From NCBI GenBank assembly GCA_002633005.1, contig NMRA01000349.1, forward strand, positions 275,106-339,105: a stretch of 64,000 nucleotides of DNA, in the 5' to 3' direction. The notes under the pieces are model-generated. The model saw only the letters and a list, made by a program, of their open reading frames with translations. It did no database searches and had not been told where the DNA came from. This document shows, in pieces, positions 25,901 through 37,900 of this stretch. The stretch is from Phoronis australis. Taxonomy: Eukaryota > Phoronida > Phoronidae. The stretch's first letter is position 1; each line of letters opens with the position of its first letter. The position numbers and the translations under genes were made by a program.

Positions 25901-28900
25901 TGGTATTTTTAAATATGGGTTAGCATCAGGTCACTGTTTAAAACATCCTTGCTGGATTACATGAGCATCAGATGAAAGCAGACAATAAGAAAGCTGGACT
26001 TTGTAAACATTGGTTTGCCACTGTCAAACTGATAACAACAGGGCTGTATCCTGACTGACCAAGCAGTCAATCAGGAATCAGCAGTTTAAAGTTAAGTCTA
26101 ATTTCTCCCAAAGTCAACAACTTTTTTAGTAATAGCATTTCATAAAGAACGTGGTTGTTTGCATTTCTCATAGTGCTAACAGATGAGGGAAATCTGACCT
26201 AGGGTAAACATGCCCTAAAAGCCAGAAAGTTGAGCATCTTTTATCCATCTTTGCCTAAGGGCTGGTACTCCATTTGTGAATCAGCCACCTTGAAATTCAC
26301 CCCATGGCTGATGTGGGGCTATTTCCATTGGGGTGTCAGGTGACTATAGTCAGGATCCAGGGGCGGATCCAGGATTTTGAGTAAGGGGCGGGGGGGGCAG
26401 GACAAAGGAATAACCAGAATTTCGCCAGCCTAAAATGTACAGATGTAAGGGGTCTTGAAGTTTTGGGACCTTATGACTAAAAAAACGGGTAAACTCGGTG
26501 TGTTCATGGCCGCTATGCATTGTGCATTCCGCCCCCTCCCCCAATCCCCTCTAGGTGCGCGCATGTTCCAGTCAGCAATTCGTACCCTGAACTGTAATTT
26601 CTAGAACGGCGGACCTTTGATATTTTGCAAATATCGACACTATAGTTTTTGTTAAGGCCCTTGATGCAGCTTAAATAGGGGAGAGGTAAAGCTATATACA
26701 CGATGACACTCAGCTCTATGTTCCTGAAATGAGACGGAATTCATAATACCAGAAATGTGGTTACTCACAAAGAACAGCACTTAAATTCGGATGTTACGTG
26801 GTCCAGAAAGAGTACATTCTCGCATTACCCCAGCCAATGAACTTTCAAATCGGTCGCACTTAAATGAGTGATAACACCTCATTTCATATTCGGACGAAAC
26901 TATGTGGTCGGAGAATGACTCGAAATTTTTATCTGGTTATATTTTGCATGTTACTTAAGTTGCTTAATGGCTGAAAACGGCAACAGCCCAGTATTCCAAT
27001 GGTTCACTACTCTGAAGGTTCACTACTCCAATCAAAGGTTCATTGCACGAAAAATATCTATAATTTCGGATTCAGCTGTAGTTTTTTAACATTTACGGTA
27101 TTAGATGTACTGAGTGGTGTACCAGCATAACCGAAACAAATTTCGTATTTCATGTGCATGAGAAATTGCCTACATCTGTGTCTTACGAATTTGGAAAATG
27201 AGTACAGTGTACTTGCATTTTTAAAGGAATATGAAGTAGGAATATTGAATTATCAACCATGGCATTCATCAAATTCATATCAAGATTGCATCATTTCACA
27301 GCGCAACTGAAAAGTTAATTAGGGCCGCTGCACCTCAATCTCACCCGAGCCCGCCGGAATCACGCTCGTGGCCGAGCTGTAGGGTGCCCTGTCCTGGTCA
27401 GTTTTCATGAAGTCAAACAGTTCCATTCAGTATTCTCGAATTTAAAATAAAACGGAAGAATGGAAACGCACACACATGTACAAGTATGGATGTCAATACA
27501 CCAATCCACTATTAAAGTCGACACTGGATGAACAACTTATTTGACAATCACTAATTTGATGAAGCGCTTGAAAATTATTACTAACTTGGTTATAATTATA
27601 GTTTGTACCAGTATCAGCAACAATTTTTTGTTGTTGCCCACTTATGTCCTATCATTAACGGATAGGCTGAGGCTGGACCTTTTCTGCAGGGGGGGTTTTC
27701 GAACCGCTGAACCCCCTGGCTACAGGCCAGTGTCCCAAATGCAGAATTTTTACCGGTTACCATGTGTGCCCATGTGCCGAGTCAGAGCACCTCTGTTACT
27801 GCACACATGCCCACACTGGGTACAAGTTGTGTCATTCCATAAGTCTGCATCTTCATCATCATTGTCATCACCACCATTAGGGCAATATATTTGCTTGTCA
27901 TGTGTGCGCATGTGCCAGGCTAGTGCAGCTCTGTTGCTGCAAACACGTCCACACTGAGTGCACACTGTGTCATTCCACGAGTCTGCATCTGTGGTATCTC
28001 CATTGATAGGTTAGTGTGTTTGATTACCATGTGAGCGCAGGTGTGAAATGAGACCTGCTCGGTTGCTACAAACACACCCACAAATTGTGCATGCTGTGTC
28101 ATCCCAGGAGTGTTCTTCATCAGACATGGGGTCGTCATATTCAATCCACGATTCTGCTTTATTTACCAACTCGTTACCATGGTCACTGTGTTGGCGTATT
28201 TGATTGACGTGTGTAGGCATGTCTAGAGCACCTCTGTTGGTGCACACGTGACTATAAGAGGTGCGAAATGGGACTTCCCAAGATAGTATTTCATTGGGTA
28301 CATGCTTATTTTCTTCAGTCGTTTGGTCGCCATATTCATGTGTATGTGTGCCGCTGTACACACCCAGAAATGTTATGCGTTCTGCATCAGTCCAAGAGTT
28401 TGTTTCATGAAGTGTCTTACCGCCATTGCTCCCACCATCATTGGATTGGTACATATGGTAATTATGTGCATGCCTATGTGAGGCCACGCCAGCGTCACTG
28501 CTGTACATAGTCCCACATCTGGCACTTTCTGTATCATCCCAGGACTGTTTTCCATTGATTGTCTTATAATCATCACTGGGTTGGAACAAACGGTAGTCGC
28601 GTGTGCGTTTATGTGAGGCCAAGCCATCACCTCTGCTTTACATAGGCTTATACCTGGCACTTTCTGCATTATCCTAAGGATTGTTCTCTACTGAGCTTCT
28701 TATAGTCGTCACTAGATTGGTACAAATGGTAGTTACGTGTGAATGTATGTGAGGTTAAACTATCTCAGCTGCTGTACACAGGCTCATACCTGGCACTTTC
28801 TACATCATACCAAGACTGTTCACCATTGAGTTACTTTTAATCATTTAACTGGATTGGTACAAATGGTAGTATGTCGTCTGTGCGGGTGTAATTCAATGAC

Positions 28901-31900
28901 TGCTTGATTTTTGTCCCAGCATGTATGGTTCACCATTTTCTGAAAATTGGGTTTGCTTGTGTGATCCAGGCTTGGATTAATGTTAGGAAATGTTAAAAAT
29001 CATTTATTGCAAATGGAGAGCCATTGGTGTGTCTGTTATTCTTTTGCCTATTTGTAGGTCTGTTAGTCTAGTTTTCAGGTCTATTCGATTGGTATTCAGG
29101 TCTATTAGTCTGGTTTTCAGGTTTTTTTGTCTGGTTTCCAGCTCTATTAGTCTGGTTTCCAGGTCTATTAGTCTGGTTTCCAGGTATTTTAGTCTGGTTT
29201 CCAAGTCTATTGGTCTGGGCATATTCAGGACAGCAAATAGCGGTTGGTGGCCCAAACATTCAGGTTGTGGTTTTAATTTGACCTTGGGAATGTCAGTTAT
29301 TAATCCATTATATAAAAAATAGTCGATCTTTTTTTCTTCATTGTCTGGGTACAAATGGAATTGGGTGTGTTCTTCTAAGACTTTCTTTGCGTTGGAGATC
29401 TTAAAGTTGAAGTCGCCTCCAACAAGTATTTTCAATCCCTCCTGTTTGCTTAACTCATCCAGCAAAAGCAGAAGCTCTTTGAATATGGTTTCCTTTTCTT
29501 CCTTCTTTACTTTTAAATGACGGCCGTGGTAAGTGGCCACAAGAAGTTTTAGATTCGGCTCGGGCTTTGATTGTAACTTTGTGATGAACAGCCTGTTTAA
29601 AAATTCACTGTTATTAGATACCAGGGACGTCTCGAGAAGTTCCTCATGTTTGGGCGTTAAGTCATATTCTTCAGTCTGCAGTTCATTTACATCGTACACG
29701 AAACATGTTGATGAGTAAGGTCTGTCTTCTTTTCCCTCCAATACCTCGTAACACCTGGGTTTAAAGGAGTCTGCATTTTTGTTCAGGTGTTTTTTTTTAA
29801 ATCTATCTGCATTGCTTAACTCTTGCAGAAACATCAGGGCCCGGTCTCCAATCTTTTTACTCGAAATGGAACTCGAAATTAGGTTTGGCATTTTCTACTC
29901 TACTTTTGGGCGAACTCAAGATAAGTGTCTATTATTCTATGCTCGAGTATACAATAACTTACGTAGATAATTTATTGCCCTTAGTTCACAGTTTGTAAAC
30001 CCAATATTAAAGCAATAAGTTCGAGTTTGAACTCGAAATTTCGAGTTTTTACTCGAGATTGTAGCACGAATATAAGGGTCTTCAAGGGCAAACTTGAACT
30101 AGAAACTCCTATGCATTAACTATAATGTATTCGAGCACAGTCTGATAACCAATTATCTTAAGTTCGCACAAAAGGAGCAGAGAAATTGCCAAAAATAGTT
30201 TCGAGTTCGTTTCGAGTACAAAGATTAGAGACCGGGCCCAGATGTGGCTTTTTTGCCTCCAGCAAGTCGCGTATGTATGTATATGCTTCCGTGGTGTTCC
30301 CTGATTTAGGGCCTGCATTCAAGTTTATTAATTTAATCTTCATGATTGTGTGATGTATGTTTGTCTGCTTTTATATCAGATGGGTGGTTGATGCATATTG
30401 TCTTTGCTGTATGCTATCTGAAATGTGTCAAAAAGGAATAATTAGTTATAGAAGAGAACAATACATGGAAATATGAAAAATGAATGTAGTTTGAAATCAT
30501 TTTTTATGTAGTGATATTTCCTTGTTACAGTGTAACAGTGTTTAAAACTACAAGACGCGATTATCATATTTAACAGAGTGTCTTTACTGTAAAACAAAAT
30601 TTATAGGTGTTCGTACTGAAGTAAACTAACCAAAAAATTAAATGTACACCATGTTGTTGTTGTTCACTACTAATTACCAGGAAATAGAGAACATGGATGT
30701 AGTCCATGTAGGTGTTTGCCAGGAAATTCCCGACATTTTGAAATGTCTCGGGAATTTTTGTCTGATGTTGGGAGAACAAGTTTTTATGAGTATTTGCGAG
30801 TCAGAAACCAAAAGTCACAAATTGGCAGATTTCACCAGTGTGGGTTCCTGGTTTCTTGGAATTATTGATGTACCATAATTTGGTTGTGCCTAAGCTATAC
30901 TTACTTGTTGTTTTCTGAGCTTCACACAATGCCAGTCACCCTGGTATCTGCTGTTCTTTTTAAGATTCTAAACTGTGTCAACTTAAAGGTAGTGTTATCA
31001 CAGTTGAGTCCTTTCTCAGCATTAAATTCCCCTGGACTGTTAAAACCAATACCAGGATCCAATATAGATTCATGTTCCATTATACTTGACAAATAAACCT
31101 ATTGTGTTGGTATACAATGCTGTGGTAGTATTTGTACATTGTGTACCACTATCCTAGAGTGTAAAAATCAATTTCCACTATCACGATCTAGTCTAGAATC
31201 ATTCTCCCATAGTCAACCACTTTTCTCCATTTGAAGTTTTTTTAGTAATAGCATTTCATGAAGAACACGTCTTCTTCACATTTGTGGAATGATGTTTAGA
31301 AATAGTGTTTTTACTTGGCGGAATTTTAATTCCGCCAAGTATGTTGGTCTGACAGCAAGTTTTTCTTTTTTTGTTTGTTCGCTCTCTACAGGTCGTCGTG
31401 TAGATCGGGAAGTACTGGAACGCTATTGTTTTTGGTCATGATCGGATTCAAAATGGCAGACGTGGCAGCCATTTTGTTTCCAATTTCACAGTCAAATGCT
31501 CGTAGAGGCCGCATTTTTCGACGTACAGGGCTGAAACGTGGTACAATTATTATAGAACACGTGCTACAACTGTGCCGAAAATCGTTGACTTCCAGTCAAA
31601 GATGGCAGAAATATTGACGATGGCGCATGTGCACCTTGATATCTGGCCAAAAACGTTTTCCCCTGTAGAGGGCGCATTAGCGAACCAATCACTTTCAAAC
31701 TGGTCACGTGTTTCTTGGAATTGATCAGCTTTTACAAAATATTGTTTAACCGGAAGTCACTTTCAAGATGGCGGCTCTGGCGCATTTTCACCCATTTTCA
31801 ATCGTTCTGCTGTCGCCTTTTTAACGGGAAGAGCAAATTGTTGTGTACTTAGTCACAATAACAGGATGTTTGTAGGTTGTTATTGTTATGAGTTTAGTAG

Positions 31901-34900
31901 GTTAATTGGTATTATGTCATGCGATTCCTAGTATAGGAAGTGTGTCATAGGTAACGCATCATATGTTGTTATGTAGTTGTGTGTATATATATTGTTGTGA
32001 TATGTAGAATAAATTAGTTCAGTTTTTCAGTTCAATTCTGTTCGTTTCACTGCGTAGTTCATGGAGTGTCTACTTTATTTGACAAAGTAAGATACACAAC
32101 ACAAATGACGTGAATTTTTGCATGTAGATTCCTTGAAGTATGCTCTTTCAAAATTTCTGGGATAACGGTTTCCTCAGACTTACCGTTTTCGAGTTATTTG
32201 ACTTTGAATTTCAAAAAAATACAAAATTTCAATTTTTTCGATAAATTTATGGAATGTTAAAACTATCAATTTAGATAGAATTTCGAACGGGCTTACAGAA
32301 GATATTGTCCATTTTTCGCTAGATAATACAACACAAGAGAGCAAAGCAGTCATGGTACCTGAACATGGCCAAATTTCTTTTAATGATAGTGTTCAAGATG
32401 AAATATCAAAAATGTTGCCACAGTTTTGTATGTTTTTTCATGAAAATCTTTATAGTTCTATTTTGTTGTGACCCTGCATTGTAAAAATGGAAAGTTTAAA
32501 AAAAACAAGTCCTAACTGTACTGTGGTTTGGATCATAAACCATCACATGTGAAAGCTTATATGAATTTAAATAGCCATTTCTGAGATGTGATGTTCTGAA
32601 GTTGGCCAAATTTGGACATTTATCTACAGGTCCCTCTCAACCTCAGTATCATGTGATTCACAGAACTATTTGCTATCAGTGCCATTTTGAGAAAACTTAG
32701 CCAAAATAAATCACTCTAGTTCATGTCTTGGTGATCTTAAGATCAAACACAAATTCAAGCATGGTATAAATTACCATGTAGATGTCTGAGGAACTATTGA
32801 TGCACTATAACCGGCTTGTGTCTAAATTGTACTTACTTATTGCTTCCTGGCCTTCATTGCCAGTCACCCTGACAGTCCTATTTAAGATTCTAAACTGAGC
32901 CAGCTGATTAATAAGGTAGTGTTACATAATTGTGTACTTCCTGGTTGTTTGCATTTCTCAGTACTAACAGGTTGTGAGGCAAATCTTACCTCAGGTAAAC
33001 ATACCCTAAAGGCCAGGAAACTAACCTGTTTGGCAACTTTTATTCACCCTTACAGGAGTGCTGATACTCCATTTCTGAATCAGCCAAATTGAAATTCACC
33101 CCATGGCTGATGTGGGGCTATTTCCATAGGGGTGTCAGATGACTAGTCTGAGGCTGATATAATGAGAGTGCTTGATAGATTTCAAAACATACCAACTTCA
33201 ACCTCTGCATGAGTTCAGTTTGTTAAAACTGCAAAAAATTTAAGTAAAAGCAATTAATGTATTAGTTATTAGAACCAACAACTGATATTCATGTTCGTTT
33301 GAACATCTCAGTTACTGTAAACTGCAAACATTAAATGATTTGATGAAAAAAACTTTAATTTTCATCTAAGCATCATTACAACAGAAGTTAGGTCTAGTGG
33401 ACTTTAGTATTGACTTAGTCAGAATAATTAAATAAATATCCATGCTGAGCAATTTGGCAACAAAGTTGTAACTTTTGTCGAAGCTGAAAACTTTCACAGT
33501 GACATTAACACATAAGTAATTGCCCAGTTGTATACCTTTCAGATGAAACTGAACACGACTTTGTCAAGTTGGTGACGAATCATTTAACTGAAGTTCACCT
33601 TGGGACTGCTCCTGACAAACTGAACCAGGTAGGATTGGCTGGCACAAGTTCGTCTAAAAGTTAAAGTCTCCAGGTGGCTCTACTTTGGTCGTGTTCTCAT
33701 AGTGCAGCAAATCAAGTTCTAGGCGCAAAATCTGTCGTTAGTTGGGTTACGTAATCATGTTTTTTGTTGTACGTTTGTTAGAAAAATGAGAAGGTACATT
33801 CATTTGATACAACACTGGGTATCAATTACTGTAACAGTTCTTTGATCAAATCATACAAAGCAGTAACAGTATGTTATGCCTAAAGTTTGTTTTTGACCTG
33901 TGTACCAGCTTTTCAGCCTCAGAAAACCTAAACGTACTGTGTAAATGCTAAGGCTCGTCTCCTTTCGCGTGAACTTTAAACCTGTACTTACATCACTTAT
34001 TTCAGAGGTTACACAAACACTTAGACATCCTCAGACTAATGTCACGTGACTGCAAGATTAATTTGTTAATTAACTGTATGCTGAACAAAGTTAAGATCAC
34101 TGCGCTCCGCCCAGATTTCGTTAACAAGCTGCTTCACGTGATTTCTGTTTCTCTGTTATTTTAAATGAGGATAATCTTACTGTAATATGCCGTTTTTTGT
34201 CACTAATATAAACATGATTATAGATAATGAATGAAGGTTCACTGTATTGTGAATTGAGTATGAACTGTAAGTACAGCTGCAGTTAAGTTCTTCTGGACAA
34301 CACCCTGGGTATTGAGGCTGACATTAAACTCCACTCATTTCTGGTGAAAATCAGAATAACGAGTGTCCCTTGCGACTCCTGGGTACTAACGTACGCATGG
34401 GCGTATGTTTTGCGTACTGCTCAAAAAGCTGAGATAGATGAAATATCGAAGACATCACATCAAGGGACCATTACAGAAATCTCCGTCTTAAACCCAGCCA
34501 CTGGTTCATCTTTCAGGCTCACCTGCAAACACGAGAATGGTTGTCCAAGTGTTTCCTAGAGCAAGCAGCGGGGGACAGTGTAGACCCTCAGGTCAGTGTA
34601 GTAATCTGCTGTTGTATTAATTGTCTGGTCACAATGAGGAAATATGTCGCCAATTGTGCTTGAGTCGAAATTCACTAACAGTCCTAAAAAGCAATATCGA
34701 TGACTTGTCGTTAAAAGTGATTTTATGCTCTTTAAAATTCTGATGGTTTACGAAAATGTTTAACTGAGGTCTTGATCATCATTTATTTTAAGCTTTGGTT
34801 TGAGTTAAAGTCTCCTCAGGATCTATAAGCAATGCGGACACAAACCAGTGGCCAGAGTCACAAATACATCAATGAGATGTAGGTGATTACCAATCACAAC

Positions 34901-37900
34901 ATTCACTATGTTCATAGATTATAGACAACAGATTTGCAACTCCGGCATATTCTTACGAGCCGAGTTGACCTCTCCTAACCTATCTGCTGCAGTTTCCGGT
35001 CAGTTTTAATTTGACGAGAAATACCTGCATCTACTTTACTGTCCAAAACAGCGAAAAAAACATTACTTTATATTAATTTCGGTATTGAAACGCTCTTCAA
35101 AATCTTTCAATAGTAGAAGTGTTGGTATTGTGAGTACTTTTGGCAATGCTACTGGTAATTAATTTCAAAATTCAAACTTCGGTTCCGACCTTTTATGTCG
35201 TCTGCTTGCCCAATAGCAGCATAGTTATCGGACAGTTTTTGATTTACGGTTCACATAGGCCTACTGAGAAAACTACGAAAGCGTGTTTATAAATCAACAT
35301 TCTCAAGTGAGCAGTTCTTCTGGGCAGTGTTGAGTGGCCCTTAAAAGGGCCGTTGGTTGTAGGTATAGCGTGAAATGGTTCTTAAAAGAACCGTTGAATA
35401 ATTCAACATAAATCACACAGTATGCCATGCTCACTCAAGTACTGAAGGTCCTCTTCATTAAAGTTTTCATCTGGAAAGGTTGGATGAAAACAGAGGAGAT
35501 GACAATATCGATGACAGTTGTAACACCTTAGATAGATATCACCGTTCACCAACGTTGTCACGAACCCTGCATCGTTCAGTTCTTGTTCCTGTATCCACAA
35601 ATAATCCTGAACTGTAGGAAAAAAATGACAAACAACACAACGAATCAAATTTCGAAAATCATCGCCTTCGTACGATTCCGTGTTGCTGTCACCAGACTGA
35701 TGTTCTTCCCCAACGTCCATCGTAAAAAATCGACGTTGCAAGTGATGGAAACTTGTCTACGCTCTCGTCCTTTGTTTCTAACCTTTAACCCATTTTTTAA
35801 TAAAGGGGTGTACTGTTTTTGGCTCATGTTGATAGTGCATAATCTATGATTTTACAATGTATTAATAGTGTTAAATGCATATATATGAACTGGTCTCATT
35901 GAGGTGCACAGCAAATAAATTAACTATAACAAATTAAAGTTTTGAAAATATAAAGAGCAGTAACAGACTCCCTAAAAATTAGGCTTGTTTTCGAAAGGTT
36001 TGCGCCATTGGTGATCCGATTGGTTCAATCGCTTGCGGCGGGAAAATTGATAGACCCAGTTATTGTGCGCGTGTACACTGTATCAATGCTTTGTATCTTA
36101 TTCTTATTTGTCTAATCTGTTGATACAGTAAATTTCCTTATTTATGCCCATCCTGATTTAACCCCGACTTGAGCTCCTTGGGTTTTACCATATTGGGGCT
36201 GTCCAGGGACTCACGTGCATGCGCGCACCCAGTCTTCAAAATGGGGGGCTCGAATTCCTGACGTTATGGAACTGTTGTTAACAAGAGAGCGGGCAGACCT
36301 TTTTGCCCACTTCGCCAAATGGGGGGGGCTCGAACCCCCCCCCCTCTGAGTGGCGCACATGACGTGGTGCTTACTCGAATGAGTTTCATTTTAGCGGCTA
36401 TTTCCAATTGTGTAGGTGAAGTAAATTAACAAAGTGGATGATTATCATCACCGGTATTTCATCATTAGTATTTTTGTCGGCCTCTCAAGTTTTCCGTGGC
36501 TAGGGATTGTCACATCTGTAAGGTAGACGTGTTTCAGTGAACCTCCATGTTTGTGGCGTTATTTATACCTGACCAAACTTTGAAAAAGAAGCCCGCGTTT
36601 AAACCAGGAGCTGCATTGGGTGCAATTTGTGTAGACGTTTCATGCGCGCACCCAGCCTCTAATACGGGGGCTCGAATCTCTGGCAAAGTGGACCTTTTGC
36701 TAACAAAAAGCGTGAGAACTAAAATAAAAAACGGGGTGCTGCCGTATTGTGGACTTTCGTCTCTTTCTCTTGGACTTTTCCCCTGGGTGCGCGCATGCGT
36801 TTGTCTACGTTGCTAGTTTTTATAAAGGTGGGCCTGTCTGTAGCCAACTACGGTAAATTCATAAAAGGTCACGTGCAGTGCAACTCAAGTTCATTACAAA
36901 TTAAAAATCCGAACTTTCAAACCGTTTGATCTGAGTTGACATCTCAAATCAAAATTATGAAAATGCCACATAAAAGTATGAAATTGAAAATTAGCACACG
37001 TCAGCTTCACGTCCCTACCACCCCCTTTATCTTGCTTGCTACCTCTTAGGGTTCATTTCCCTTGCTTCCGAGGTTTTTCGTTATTCTGGTATTTTCATAG
37101 ACTGCAGCGTACTTGGCTAAGATGGTTCAAGTTTTGTGCGGCATACAGTCGACATAAATAATTGAGTATGTAACCTGCTGTTGAATTGCGGGATAGATTT
37201 TGACAGGTCCAGGTATTTATTTCTGAAGTATTAATGTAATCTTTATTTATGTTAAAGGTTTTACTAGCGTCCTATTTATTTGTACACGAATGTGAATTTG
37301 TTGAAATCGCTGATCCAAATCCTGGCCAAATCTGCGCATTATGCTGAGACCAACCGTCTGATCAGGGCCACCTAAGAGTAATTTGGTTAATTCGCTCACT
37401 AGACTATGGCTGAAGGTCCTCGTAAGGACAAGAGTTCACCAGTCACTACCATTGGAAGAAATTTAGCGGACATTTTTCGTCAAAAAGTTTACCAGATAGT
37501 TTTCATCAAAACGGAGAAAAGAAAAATGGATTTGTGAAGACAGGATTAAGTAGTAGGCCTACCAGAGCCTCTTAAAAAACACCCATCTTCGAAGTGTCGT
37601 GAACAAATGTATGAGTTTTTTTTTGGAAGAAAAACTTCCATTCACGTCGACGCAAGAACATAACTTTTTCTCCCAAAGCGGATTTTGTGGTCTTCGTACA
37701 CTATGGAAGCTAACGCCTCTGCATTTCGCCTGCGTAGCCGAACAACCGGCCACACAGCAACCGACCATGATTAGCAGCTATGTTCAGTCATAGTATTCAG
37801 TAGTCTGACGTATAATAGTTTTAGTTTGGCCTCAGGATTTGAAAACCTGCCATACCGAATATCTACGAATTAAGCCCAAGCACATAACATATGATTGTGA

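Larger units (their letters stand above)
29004..30343 (-). pseudogene. Second EEP copy, split by a MITE
   Basis: The N-terminal part (30343 to about 30239, MKIKLINLNAGPKSGNTTEA) is separated by a 401-bp insert from the rest, which runs from about 29836 (MFLQELSNAD) to 29004. Motifs ATYHGR, GGDFN and KKIDYFLYNG are kept, but the catalytic Asp-His is Gly-His (LGHQPL). The tail is a cleaner heptad repeat than in copy 1 (DLETRLI x several). Insertion plus loss of Asp point to a dead gene unless the insert is spliced out. Confidence 0.8.

Noticed and set aside
34344-34559. 71-codon plus-strand frame over FAM114A exon 4
   Set aside because: Shadow of the real exon in another frame.
36330-36360. 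tRNA-like B box (GGGGGGCTCGAACCCCC)
   Set aside because: No A box or cloverleaf at the right distance; it is a G/C-run palindrome in a repeat.
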